Positions 45,182 through 57,203 of a DNA stretch of 64,000 nucleotides are shown piece by piece; the first letter of the stretch is position 1, and the number at the start of each line of letters is the position of its first letter. Origin of the DNA: Halicephalobus mephisto (taxonomy: Eukaryota > Nematoda > Chromadorea > Rhabditida > Panagrolaimidae). Both the position numbers and the translations under genes were made by a program. The stretch is from assembly GCA_009193035.1 (NCBI GenBank), contig SWDT01000069.1:1-64000 (forward strand), in the 5' to 3' direction. Below the pieces are notes generated by a model. The model searched no databases and was not told the DNA's origin. It saw only the letters and a program-made list of their open reading frames with translations.

Positions 45182-48100
45182 ATGCGGTGGTTTATTGGAA
45201 ATGTCATTTTCGTAATTGCGGTCTTGTTTGTTAATACGGGTGAGTGACGGATTAACAGATCGAATTGCTCCACCTTGGTCCCGACACGAAATATAATTCT
45301 ATTCAATGTTAGCGCAACAACTTTGCTAAAACTTTTTTTTAGTAATTTTTTATGAAATGAAACTTAGGTTTTCTGAATTTACGTCAAGTGGAAAAAGATC
45401 TAAGAAAAATATTCAAAATTTATGTAAAGACCGAAAAATGAGAACATTTCTCATGTCAGGACCGAAGTTGAGCAGTGGTATCTGTTTCTTTTATTGATAA
45501 CCAATGTTATTGAGTAAATATTTTATATAAAACTATTTGAAGGTACTTCTAAGACAGTTTGCACTCGCCTGCAGTACTCGATCTCAAACACAAATTTCTA
45601 CCAGAGGATTGAACTGCCGACGGCCGTAGCTTGTGTTGAGAGATGTATAGAAAACGCCGATTACTGTAGGGCTGTCATTTATGTTGAACAGAGAGAATCC
45701 AAGTCTCCAAAGAGATTCTGTCAGCTGTATGGGGTCAACTCTGACTCCCGAAATACTCGGATACGACCTGAGGCCAACTATGAGCCCAGGGTCACCTTGT
45801 ATGAGTTACTGGACGAGTGCCCTGCTGGTTATGGTGGTGACGAGTACGGCGATGACATCATGGACAAGATCGCCACCGACTTGAAGAAGACTTTGTTGAA
45901 TATGCCTAAAGACCCGAAGGAGGACTACGGTAAGACTTGGTATATGTCATGTATATTAAGTAGATTTTGTGGATATCTGCAAGATTGGGAGAACTGATTT
46001 TGGATTTAGGATGTAAATGCTTCAGTCCAAAGAGGATTAAGAATTGAAAGATTGTAAACAGTTTTTTTATTCAAAGCACTTAAAAGAAAATCCTGGAGAT
46101 CATTTGGAACTACAGGACGTATTTTTTTATTAAAAGACTTTAACGAAAAACAGTTATGGTCAATTTTAATTTCGAAACTAGACCAATCTCAAAGACCCTC
46201 AAAAGGACCGTTCGTCTTGTTGAGATGAATTTATCAAAATCAGATCCTTCATTTCCAGGCCGAAGAAACAAAGAAGTCGAACTCTATGTGAACGACGATG
46301 TCCACAAACCTGTGTTTGACTCCAGAAACGGTGAATTTGGAGCTTCTGGGAAAAGTTTCAACTCAAAACCGGATAATCCATTTGGCTCCAAAATTCCTGG
46401 AGAACACCACGAAGCCTCGAGTTCGAGCTTTCATCCGGAAAGAGATCCTGTCCCGATTCGGCCAGTCAGTGTTTCCCACGCCGGACGGCCTACGGGAGTC
46501 GGATTCGGACAACAATATCCGAGACAGACAGTTTACAGTCAGACACAGTTTGGCAGATATCCCTGCTTCTGTGGGTTTTTTACTTTTTGTATTTTTTGCA
46601 AAAATTCCCGATGAGTGAATCATCGACGAACCCATTGTTCTTTCAAGTGGCGTTAAGTTTTATTTTCTAAAAATATCAAGTTGGAATTCTGTTCTGTGGT
46701 TCAAGTACCAGAACAGAATCTCATTTTTGAAGTTTATTGAGTCCTTGAATCAGAAATGACGTCAATGCTCATTTTTGCAGCTCCCACTTGTCGTCAGAAC
46801 CACTATGTCCAGCCTCAACCCCAACAGTCACCCTGTGCTGCTGTCCGCCGAGGAGACCCCTGTGCCCCCAAGCCCCGATGCGGTCCTCCTCCTCTGCCCC
46901 CATGTGAATCTTTTGTCGTCCAAGAAAAAGCCACAGTAGAACCAGCAAAACCGTACTGGACAGAGTGGTCTCCCTCGGGCACTTGCAGTGTCACCTGTGG
47001 CCATGGGGTCCGACAGCGCAAAAGATTCTGCTCCACAGGAAAGGATTCAGATTGCGAAGGAGAATCCACAAAGGAAGAACCTTGTGAGTTGCCTGAATGT
47101 GACATCTGGAGCGAGTGGGGGAGTTGGAGTTCCTGTTCCGTCAGCTGTGGGGGAGGGGAGCAACAGAGGTCGAGGTACTGTAGAAACGGAAGAAACTGCG
47201 TCGGACCTCCAGAAGACAAGCGGATTTGTGCCGACGTCGACTGTCCCCATTGGAGTCCTTGGGGTAGCTGGCATGACTGTTCTGCCAGTTGTGGACCGGG
47301 GATCTCGAAGAGAATGAGGGAATGCATGCCTCTGGGAAGTTTTGCCTGTCCTGGGCTGTCCCAGGAGCATCAGAATTGCGAATTAAGGCCTTGTCCAGGT
47401 TTGACATCCTGAATTATACAAAAAACATCCAATGAGAAATAAGGATAATGACTAAGGCTTTCCCATCAATAAATTTAGACACTATCCAGATTTTTATTGG
47501 AACTGTTTTTATAGTAAATTTGGCAGTTCCAACGAAGAACTGAATAGTGTCTGAGAAATTCTGAAAAAAGAATATTTGAGACATTATCCTTGATTTTAAT
47601 GGAACTGTTTTTTGATTTCGTATATTTTTCAGAATGGGGTCCCTGGCAACCCTGGACAGATTGTACTAAATCCTGTGATGGAGGAGAGCGCCAGCGAGTC
47701 CGAGAATGTCTCCACGGCTCTGACTGTCAGGGGCCTGGAGAGGAACACATCATCTGCAACCAGCAACCCTGTCCCACCTGGAGTGAATGGTCCTACTGGT
47801 CTCAATGCAGTGCTACTTGTGGCGATGAAGGAACCAGACTCCGGACCAGGGGCTGTCAATACGAAGGGTTCCCTTCCAATCTCTGCGAGGGGACGGCTCA
47901 AGACCAATCAGCTTGCCAACTCGAAGAATGTCCTTACTGGGATGAATGGACTTCCTGGTCGACTTGCTCAGCTACCTGTGGACATGGACAACAAACACGA
48001 GCTAGGAAATGCCAGCCAAGAGGATACGGATGTCAAGGAGGAGACAAAGAACTTAAGTTCTGTCAACTGGCCGTCTGTCCTTTCTACGACAACTGGAGTG

Positions 48101-50915
48101 AGTGGGGAGGCTGCAGCGTCACCTGTGGACGGGGAACTTGCGAGAGAACGAGGAAATGCATCAAGAACGATCCTCTCCCTGGAGCTGTCCTTCCCAGCGA
48201 AGACGAATTGGAGGAATCTGAATCCAAAGCAGAAGACGCAACGGATGCTAACCGTAAAGGTGGGTGAATATACATATTCAGCATTTATTATCAGTAATAA
48301 TCAAAAAATACCCAAATATTCGCTTTAAAGATGATGGAGTATTAGATATTCTGAAAAGTTCATATATTAGTAACATGTAAAATTGAAGGTTTAGTTTGTA
48401 TATGATTTGATTCAATATTCTCCTGCTTCTGGTTGAGTCATCTAAAAAATTTTCTTTAGATTTTTTGATCCCACGATTTTCCCCCGGTTTTTTTACTTTG
48501 TTTTCGTTCAAATAATCTTCATTAGATTTTTAATTATTTTCATTTTCCCCATCAAGACAGTTGACTATTATTGTGGATTTTAGAACTGAAAAACTTGAAT
48601 TTCATATATCAAATTTTATTTTCTATAACGTAAAAACTCACCATTGTATTAGTTTCTACAAAAAATACTGTTATTAATCAGTTTTAAAACATGAAAGAAT
48701 TTTACACTCAACGAGGAGTTTATGTAAATTTCTCTAGAAAAACATACTTTTGGCAAACGATAATCCTGTCATTTCAGCTGCTCTGAAAGGAAGGCTTATA
48801 GAGCGATCTCAGATGCTTGCGAACCGTCAAGGAGTCAATGATAATGAGTTTACACGTAGACCTCATCTTCGGGAGCAGAAACTGGAGGTGTCTCAAACTG
48901 GGAACAGGAGATTCGCCCCGAGGAGAGCCGGAAACGCGACAGTTCAGGAGATTTCAGACAACCCGGATTCTCTCGAGTGTGCAGGTCCTTCCGTGGACCG
49001 GAAGGAATGCGATGCAGGGCCTTGTTGTGACTGGTCTAGCTGGGCTTCTTGGAGTACTTGCAACGCCGCCTGTGGCACTGGATCGAAAGTAAGGTCGAGA
49101 ATATGTCAAGTGGATGTCGGCTTCAGTGCTTTATCTTCTTCTTCGTTAACCACGTTCGGACATGGTCAACAGAAGTATTCATATCAAGTGGATCCTAATT
49201 TCAGATATCCATGGGCTCAACAGCAATGTGAGTTCTTTCTCGGTTGACTGATGATGGAATTGATTAATTTTTAGTCCCAAGCAGTGTCCAGCCCATTCAC
49301 CCACAAGTTTCCTTCAGGGGAAAGAGGCAAGCTTGGAATCTACCTCCGAGAGGTCCTACTTACAGTGAGTTTTAATTTCCATAAGAAATAAACGTCAATG
49401 AAGGTTTGAACAGTGTCTACAATGTTTCAATTTTTTAATTTCCGGACACTGTCTCATTTTTAATTGGAGCTGTTTTCGTTCCAATTCGATAGGAGAGTGA
49501 CTGACATTCTATTTTTCCAGTAACCCCATCTCCCTTCCAACCCCGAGGAACTACGGATGCACGTTGCAATTGCGAAGGACCCTCGGTTGAGACTGAAGTG
49601 TGCACGGTATCCGAATGCGTGGAACAACAGTTGGATCCTTGTTCCTGGAGCCAATGGTCAGAGTGGTGTAGCTGTTCCGGAAATTGTCGACAAGGAATCA
49701 AGGCTAGAACCAGATTCTGTAACAAGGGAGACTCTCCTAAAAGATTCGGAAGATCTTTTGATTCTTGTAACTGCCCTGGGGAAAAGGTTCAGACACAAGA
49801 CTGCATTCCGAAATCCTGCTCCAGTCAAGAGAGACCTAGAGGAGCTTTGTTTTCAGAAAGGGATTCACTCATGGAGAAATCTGAAATGAATTCCCTTGGA
49901 CAAACTTCCATCATCAAGGAACGGCATCGGACAGACGAGAAGCCAGAAGATTTCATAATCAAGACGGAAGACAAGGAATCGGATATCTTCGATATTGAAG
50001 AGGAAGATGAAGTCACGAGCTGTTCCTGGAGTGACTGGTCCGATTGGACCAAGTGCGGAACAGACTTCTTGAAGCAGAGAACCAGGTTCTGTGTCGGACT
50101 GAAAGGTAAGTTCCGAAAAAGGAAACATTTGCAGTCACATTTGTCGAGGAACTATAAGTATAATTTTCATTTTGAAACCTAATTTCTCAAACACATTACT
50201 GTTGAACGATATATTGTTTTTTAACTTGAATTTCTGTGCAGAAAGGACGCAAATAGAAAAAACGGTAAATCTAGCAGTTTGTGACTGGATCAACTCGTTC
50301 TCTTGTTTATTTTACAACCTTAAAAGTTCATCTTTCAACAATTTGTTAACAATAATTATTTTTTAGTTTCATAATAGTGTAATTTTTCTCCTCCAGAAGC
50401 TAATATTTCTTAATTGATCCACCCAATTCTTTTTAGCTCTGATAAACAACTGTGAATGCAAGGGAGCGGCGATAGAACAAACTTCCTGCCGACCGGAACG
50501 TGATGGTCACAACTTCAAACCTCCTTCTAAAGCCGTGCTGGAGGTTTCTCGAGATATCCTCAACGAAAGACTCTCTCGAACTGGACACAAACAACACGAT
50601 GACCCCTCGATTCTCCAAGACCAGCCAAGAACCAAAATCAGACCGGCGGGAAACTTCTCAGGAACCAGATTCCTCAGTGGAGATGAACTGATCACAGCAG
50701 ATGACATTCCAGACTTCTCAGACAAAGACTTTCCTCAGATAAACTGCGCCTTCAACGAGTGGGAGGGCTGGTCCAAGTGTGATGCCGATTGTGGAGAAGA
50801 GGGCGAGAGGAGGAGAAAACGGGCGTGTCCTTGTGGGTCCTGTTCCGGGGTCTCCGTTGAAATCGAGTCTTGTATCGGCGACTGTCACTCAACGAAGAAG
50901 AACCCGTTTGATTAA
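45182..50915 (+). CDS. secreted PAN-domain and thrombospondin-type-1-repeat protein
   Basis: Nine exons: 45182-45239, 45543-45929, 46259-46570, 46781-47398, 47633-48259, 48778-49227, 49275-49364, 49521-50105, 50437-50915; 1201 aa. All eight introns are phase 1. Exon 1 is a signal peptide (MRWFIGNVIFVIAVLF). Exon 2 holds a PAN/apple-like domain with spaced Cys (CTRL, CVERC, DYCRAV, RFCQLY, DECP). Exon 3 and part of 4 are a Ser/Pro-rich linker. Eleven TSP1 repeats follow: three in exon 4, four in exon 5, one in exon 6, two in exon 8 and one in exon 9. WxxW C-mannosylation sites (WSEWGSW, WTSW) and CSxTCG O-fucosylation sites (CSVTCG, CSATCG) are plain. It should be an extracellular or matrix protein. 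The C-terminal repeats are degenerate and separated by charged linkers. Intron 1 ends in a weak TTTGAAG acceptor. AATAAA at about 50974. Confidence 0.9.
47426..47611. repeat. intronic palindromic repeat doublet (PAN/TSR gene intron 4)
   Basis: Units about 47426-47508 (..TTTAGACACTATCC..TTATTGGAACTGTTTT) and 47522-47611 (GGCAGTTCCAACGAAG..GAATAGTGTCTGAG..TTGAGACATTATCC..TTAATGGAACTGTTTT), 96 bp apart. Confidence 0.65.
49392..49476. repeat. intronic palindromic repeat unit (PAN/TSR gene intron 7)
   Basis: Single unit: CGTCAATGAAGG..AACAGTGTCTAC..TTCCGGACACTGTCTC..TTAATTGGAGCTGTTTT. Arms are compensated (ACAGTGTC/GACACTGT). Confidence 0.55.
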
Positions 50916-51126
50916 ACTTGTACAAAATTTGTTTTTACACTCTGCTGGTTTGCAAAACTTGTCAAAACTAAGGAAATAAACTTAAATTTCTTACGACCCC
51001 TCGAGAGGATCAATTTGAACCTATTGTCTTACTGTAAGTCAATAAATTTCAGACCGTTTCATTGAAGAGAAACCATTGTTTGTGCATACATAATATTAGA
51101 CAAGAATAACTTATGTCGTCTCAATC

Positions 51127-52417
51127 TTATACCGGCTTGTAGTCGAGCTTAGTTTCAAGCCTCTTGGCGTCGGCGACTTTGCGAACAGCCTTCATGAAAT
51201 CCTCGTCGATCACATAGTCACGTTCAGCACGAATGGCAAAGAGACCAGCTTCAGTACAGACGTTACGAAGATCAGCACCACTGAATCCTTCAGAAAGCTT
51301 AACGACAGCTTCGTAGTCAATGTCACCGTGTTTGGCAATCTTACTAGCGTGGATTTTGAGAACTTCCAGTCGACTCTGTTCATTCGGGAGACCAATCTCA
51401 ATCTTACGGTCCAAACGACCAGGACGCAAGAGAGCAGGGTCCAATGTGTCAGGACGATTCGTGGCCATAATGATCTTGACTTTTCCTAGAGAATCGAATC
51501 CATCCATTTGGTTCAAAAGTTCCATGAGAGTACGTTGGATTTCACGATCAGCAGAAGTACCTTCTGAGAATCGACGGCCGCCGATAGCATCAATCTCGTC
51601 CATGAAAACAATGCAGGGTTGGTGATCTCTAGCATAATTAAACATTTCACGAATCATTCTGGCAGATTCTCCAATGTACTTGTCGACAATGGCAGACGAA
51701 ACCACTTTGAGGAAATTGCAATCGAGTTGAGAAGCAACGGCACGAGCAAGGAGTGTCTTTCCTGTTCCAGGAGGACCGTAAAGAAGGCAGCCTTTAGGAG
51801 GAGTGATACCGACGCGCTTGAAGAGATCAGGGTTGATGAGAGGGAGCTCGACAACTTCACGAAGTTCGCGGATCTGTTCAGACAGACCACCGACTTCGGC
51901 GTACGAAATATTTCCAGGATCTTCATGACTCATCTTGTAAACTAAGGGATCGACTTCCCGGGGAAGTTGTCGCATGATAGTCAACGTGGTCATGTCCAAC
52001 GCAACACGAGTTCCCTACAAGAGGAAATTCAACTTGGCACACTGAAATTAGAACAAACCTGCTTCAAAGCCTCCTTGTTGATTGATCTGCGACACCCAAC
52101 GACATAACGAGGGCCATTGGTTGCCTTCACAATGAACTTTTCCTCCGTCAACTGCTTCAAGACTTCTCCGACGATCTGACCGACGGATTGAAGAGCTTTG
52201 ATGTCATTTTCTGACTTGTCATGTTCCTTTTGCATCTGTTGCTCCTGAAATCCATGAATAGTATGGAACTAACTGATATATGAAAACCTACCTTCTTGCG
52301 AAGTTCCTTCAGACGAGCCTCAAGTTCTCGATGTTCGGCAATCTTCCGGCGATAGTTGGCGAGAACTCGTTGTCTCTCTTCATCAACAGGCTGTGAACCA
52401 CCAGTGGAGTCAACCAT
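51127..52417 (-). CDS. rpt-4: 26S proteasome regulatory AAA-ATPase subunit RPT4 (PSMC6/S10b)
   Basis: Exons on the - strand 52417-52292, 52244-52059 and 52014-51127 (both introns phase 0) give 399 aa, against about 389 in the human protein. Long blocks are the same as in PSMC6, for example [20 protein letters not shown] and the C-terminus LDYKPV. Domains: an N-terminal coiled coil ([20 protein letters not shown]), the OB fold ([17 protein letters not shown]), and the AAA domain with Walker A GPPGTGKT (184-191), Walker B VFMDE (240-244) and the SRH/arginine-finger region [18 protein letters not shown]. As one of six base ATPases it unfolds and translocates ubiquitylated substrates into the 20S core, in nucleus and cytosol. 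It lies tail to tail with the PAN/TSR gene (212 bp between stops). The ORF is GC-richer than its surroundings, as for a highly expressed gene. Confidence 0.98.
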
Positions 52418-52421
52418 TGTG

Positions 52422-52434
52422 CTGAAAGGAAAAT
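52422..52434 (-). promoter_or_regulatory. candidate trans-splice acceptor of rpt-4
   Basis: On the - strand TTTTCCTTTCAG ends 4 nt before the start codon (CACA then ATG). No coding exon lies upstream, so spliced-leader addition is likely. Confidence 0.55.
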
Positions 52435-55400
52435 GGTAAGCTAAACTTCCAACGAAGAATAAGAAACAAAACAAGGATAAGGGGAAGAACGATTGTCATC
52501 GTTTTCAATGAGACTCATGCGAGTCGGCGGTCCCACAGCGAAAACGGACTGCGCGAGCAAATCATTACTCAAATAATAGTTTCCAATTGAATCTCCAGAT
52601 TCTGGAAGCAATTTTGAAGAAAGCAGTGATTTCAACTACGAATATTATATTTAATAATAAAGTTCTGTATAAATCTTTACAATATTTGGCACTACTGAAG
52701 GTTATTGGGTTAACTAAGAGCAATTAGAGATATTAAGAAAATCAAGAGCATATTTATATTTGTTTCTCGAGTACAGAAACCATAATATTTGGGTTTATAA
52801 GGAACATTGCAATTCTGATAGGAGGGTCCATCAGTGTAGTGGTAGTAATTGGTCTGGAGTCAATTCAAGACAACTGATCACAAAACCCAGTGTTCGGGTT
52901 CCTAAATATAAAAACCCGAGTGACATTGACTAAATTCTTTCCCAAAATTAAAAAAAGAAAACTGATCTAAAAATCTTATAGTATAACTTACAATAATCAA
53001 AGTACAATTTTTTAGGATCTTTAAGCCTAATTTTGTTGTAGAAATATTTGAGTTGAGATGTACAGATTTTAACATTGTGAATGCGTCCTTCCCTCATGAT
53101 ACATCCTTTAGTATTGTTCCTTACTTTATTTACTTGTCAGATAGTGCCATGGGCATGAAATATTAATTAATGAATACTGTAGATTGCAAATTAACTTGTA
53201 ATAAATGTCGACAAAGAACTTGTACAAATTACTTTTAACTCATGGCTTGAATTAAACGAATTTAAGTTCAATAGGAAAACTTCTCAAAAGAACTATTGGA
53301 TATAGGAAGAACTTTAGCGTTAATATTGTTTGGAAAAAATTAAATTCAGTTTCATATTATTACAAAGGTGAAAGTTCATCTAAGAGATGCTTCCGGAGTT
53401 TATTTTTATTTTGGAATTTCTATGAATAAAGTTTTGCTAGATATTCAGAGTAATTATCTCGTTCTCAAGAACCTGTAGATTTAAGGAATCAGTTTCCAGC
53501 ATTATTGAGAGTAAAAATTAAACTAAAAAATTCCAATTTCAGCTTGAAAAGAATTTAAAAAACGTTTGAAATTTTCAAACTTCCCCACATTAATCATGAA
53601 ATAGTTCAGCTGTTTTATCACATAATACTAGTCGATTTATTCTTCGAAACCGATAGCAATTGAAACAGTAAACTAAAGACGTCACATCAATTCGCTTCAG
53701 TTCAAGGTCACTAGCAAAAAGTGATTTTTGATAGATTCTTGAAAATTGTCTATAGCACTTTCAGTTTTATTTTGTAAACACTGTAATCTCACTGGAACTA
53801 CCAAGGATCAGAATTTCCCGATCTTATGATTGATATTTATTAGTTAAATAACTGGATAGTATCTAAATTCCGAGATGATTGTTCCTTCGAAGTGCCTAAA
53901 ATTATTTTTCCTCATTGACAGTTATTTGTAAAGGTGTTTATGCAGGAGTTCTGGATTTTTTCTCGTCTTTGAACTTTCATTTTTAAACAAATGAGAAATG
54001 TTTCTACACAGTTTGGCGAATTCCCCCACGTAAACCACGATACTCCAGAGATTGATTACTATCTCTTCTAGAACGATCAAACCGAAAAGGGTGATCATCT
54101 CTTTTTTCTATTAAACATGAAACCAGTTTTCGGTTTAAGTAGAAATTGCAATAATAAATTCTATAACGAATTAGAATATAGTCACATAAAGACGAATGAC
54201 GTGAATTCTATTTTTGACAAAATTTGAGAGGCGGGTTTTGAGATTGATGTCTGTCAGATGCTCTATAAAAGACAGGAAAAAGATCAGGCAGACAATGATG
54301 TAAGTTGCTCGGCCAAGTCATCTCCCGTGATCTTCGTTGTCTGATTTCTGATTACCTTTCGGAGAACTTAATGAATCAGTGGAAATGACAGATGTTGAAG
54401 CATCTCTTGTTACTGGATTTGCACAACAAAACATTGTTAATTTAGGATTATTGTAATTTTATAGTTTTATTGTGGTTTTGGATCAGAATACAGAATATCT
54501 GAAAAGATCCAAAGTTGAAATCGCTCTAATTCAGTGTATATTGTGTAGATTTTTGTGATTTCTTTTTTGTTAGATTTGGAAAACTTGTTATTTCGTTTAA
54601 AGTTAAAAATATGGAAGTAGAAACGATTTTCGTAGGGAAATCTAGCATGGAAGTTTTTTGTGTTGGAGAGTCGGCTTCAAACCTGGGTGTTCTGTTCCGG
54701 AGCTCGGTTAATAATTAACGAAAGGTGAGGGTTTCTTTTTATTTTTAAAAAGATTAATACTGGATTTCATGGGATCTTGGTCACGAACAAGATAACAAAG
54801 TTACTGAGTAGGGTAAAAGTGATAATCAGAATTCCGTTTAACATTTAATTATTTTAAAATACCGGATATTTTTATCTCCAAAGCTGCAATATCATAAGGA
54901 AACTGAGATACCGTAATTTCAGTTTCTTTAGTTTTCGACGAAAGCAATTCCTAAAAAGCTGTGGTTTTTGACATCTTTATTGGATTTCATAACACACTAT
55001 GATCTTTGTTTACTGATCCGACAAATCAACCCTTGTAATTTTGATTCTGCGTTTCAAAAAACCGAAAAGTCACGTAGGTGAGTTGTCGTTGAAAAGTCGA
55101 TTAGCCAGATTATTCATTGTGTTCATTGAACCGCTGGTCAATGAGAAGCGAGAAAACTGATTCACAAAGGATACGAAAACGGAATATCTAGAAGATTCTG
55201 AAAATCTATTATGAAGATAGGCACTCGATTCATTGCTCAATTTAAGAAGATAAACGAGTTGCCGTAAAACTTCACAGTGAGAGGTTTTTAAATCGATTAA
55301 GATCGTGAGAGAACTACTGGTGTAAGTTGTTTAACATCTGGTGCTAGAGATTGCATTAAAGACTCTTCTTTATTATTTAAAAAAGTAATATCAAATTTCA

Positions 55401-57170
55401 CAAAATTTTGATCATAAATAAGATTTGAAGTTTATCCGAGTAGAATAAAAAAGAATTATCAAATTTTTCTAATAATTTTCTATTTCGTTTCCAAAAAAAC
55501 AAGTTTTACGACATTTTGTAGGTATTTCCAGTTCTAAACTTCCAATATTGCAAGAATACTGTGAGCATTAAAATTTTAGCCTCTCATCGGTTCCAGATGG
55601 AATTAATCCTTGAACAGTGTATGTGATTCAGTTACGTCTTTATCAGGTTTTGTGATGTACGATGATCTTTGTTTACTGTTCAAAAATAACTTCTTTAAAA
55701 ACATCTTTGATGCTTCAGATGATGTTAGATGTATTAATTACAGTCTAATCAGACCAAAGTTTATATTGAAGTTGATTAACCCGCTTGGGATATTTTGAAA
55801 GATGAAGAGAAGTTACACGAATCCTGCTTCTAAACACAGAACTGGTTGCATGCCGAGTGGATGTCTGCCACCTACTCTTATCCGTTTACATTTCTACCAC
55901 TTTTCCGTTGAGACCAACAGAATTCAATAATCTTGAAATACAGAAACCAGAGAAAATATCGACAGTTTTAGTGTTTGATTAATTGTCAACGGTCTGATCA
56001 TTCAGGTGTAACCCGTTCCCATCACCAAAATAGGAAATTAACTTTGATTTCTCTCCACTTCTGAATCATTTCAGTTTGCGGGATTTGATCAAAGTCCATC
56101 TCCGGGTGTCATTTCCAATCGTTCAACTCTGCTGATCACAGAAAAATCTCTGATTGATCGTTTTTCATCTTTTTAGATTAATCAAGAGTTTTAACATTTC
56201 ATAACGATTAAACATGATTTTCACATGAAAATCGAAACTTAGTTATTGCATCACGTTATTGCCTCAGGGCATAATATGCTTCAAAGCTTGTGATTCTGTC
56301 TCAAAGTTTTCGGAAAACAAAAATATGCCCAAATGTGGCCAGCAATATAAATTGGTGGTCCCATATTTGAACTTTCAAACCTTGGACGGTATCTGCAGAC
56401 AAGTTCCAGCTCCAAAGTTTTCCCCTTTTGTAAAATATCCGTTTCTCATGGGAATGAACTGAAGGTGATCCATCAAAACAAATTAGACGCCACCTTATTT
56501 ATTTGTTACCTTCCTTAAGTAGGCAAGCGCTACCTCCTTCTTAGAAATTAGGGGAATCAAGGTTAGGAGATTTATGTTCATTCAGAATCTTGGTTAATTG
56601 TTTTTTTCTAATGAAAATCAACATTTAACGAGGAACAGCGTAGAATGTATTGTTTGGTCTGTAGATGGGAGTATTTAAGAAGGGCAACAGAAAGTGGATA
56701 TCTGGATTCATTCAAACAAGAGAATTCCAGTCACTATTCAGAGAACCGGAGCTGCTAAATCATGAGTGTAGGCGGAATTTCTCCTGGAAGCAAGCAGTAC
56801 TCAGAATTTATTGAGCTTTCAAAATTTCGAAATCAAAAATATGAAAGTTTTCTCCTTTGTATTTTTCAGATTCTTCGGGATTTTAGGGACAATTATTCGA
56901 AGTATGTTCATGTATCAAGTCCTTGTTTAGGACGTATTCCAGTAGATCTTCAGACAATATTAAGAAAATACTGATTTTCTGTCCGTTATCTAAGCCTTTC
57001 TTATTTTTTAGTCATTTAATATTCTTCCAAAAAAATTAGATATTGACTTTTTATCTGTAATCCTCTTCAATCATGTCTTGATTTCGTATTTCCCATTAAA
57101 TTATCCCGGACTTTTACCACTTACAATCTTCGTGGATATCGAACTTTATTCATTGATTAATCAACTTGCT
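52435..57170. other. 4.7-kb intergenic region between rpt-4 and the SLC17-like gene
   Basis: The first 200 bases are GC-richer (presumed rpt-4 promoter/outron). The rest is AT-rich without a supported gene. A partial palindromic repeat is visible at about 53770-53870. A TATA-like CTCTATAAAAGACAGG at about 54261-54276 has no recognisable gene behind it. Two stretches near 54975-55020 and 55635-55680 share a diverged sequence ending GATCTTTGTTTACTG. Open frames at 55610, 56259 and 56762 (+) have no family signature. Confidence 0.4.
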
Positions 57171-57178
57171 CTTTTCAG
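57171..57178 (+). promoter_or_regulatory. candidate trans-splice acceptor of the SLC17-like gene
   Basis: CTTTTCAG lies 25 nt upstream of the ATG at 57204 with no preceding exon. Confidence 0.45.
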
Positions 57179-57203
57179 TCAGCCCCTTAGCTGATTTTTC
57201 AAA

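Noticed and set aside
45085..45306. 73-codon - strand frame overlapping the signal-peptide exon of the TSR gene, considered as the missing 5' part of the neuropeptide-like gene
   Set aside because: It has no hydrophobic signal sequence and no donor that joins the exon at 44990 in phase 1.
46815..47407. Long - strand frames antisense to the TSR exons (170, 107 and 88 codons)
   Set aside because: They mirror a GC-rich, Cys/Trp/Ser-coding sense strand with strong domain evidence; no splice or start context on the - strand.
47612..48328. 238-codon + strand frame overlapping TSR exon 5
   Set aside because: It is a shifted frame of the same exon; the frame used by the TSP1 repeats is the one with conserved Cys and Trp spacing.
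50242..50264. Possible micro-exon in the last TSR intron (TTTCTGTGCAG acceptor, GGTAAAT donor)
   Set aside because: It would enter in phase 1 and leave in phase 0, which does not match the phase-1 start of the next exon.
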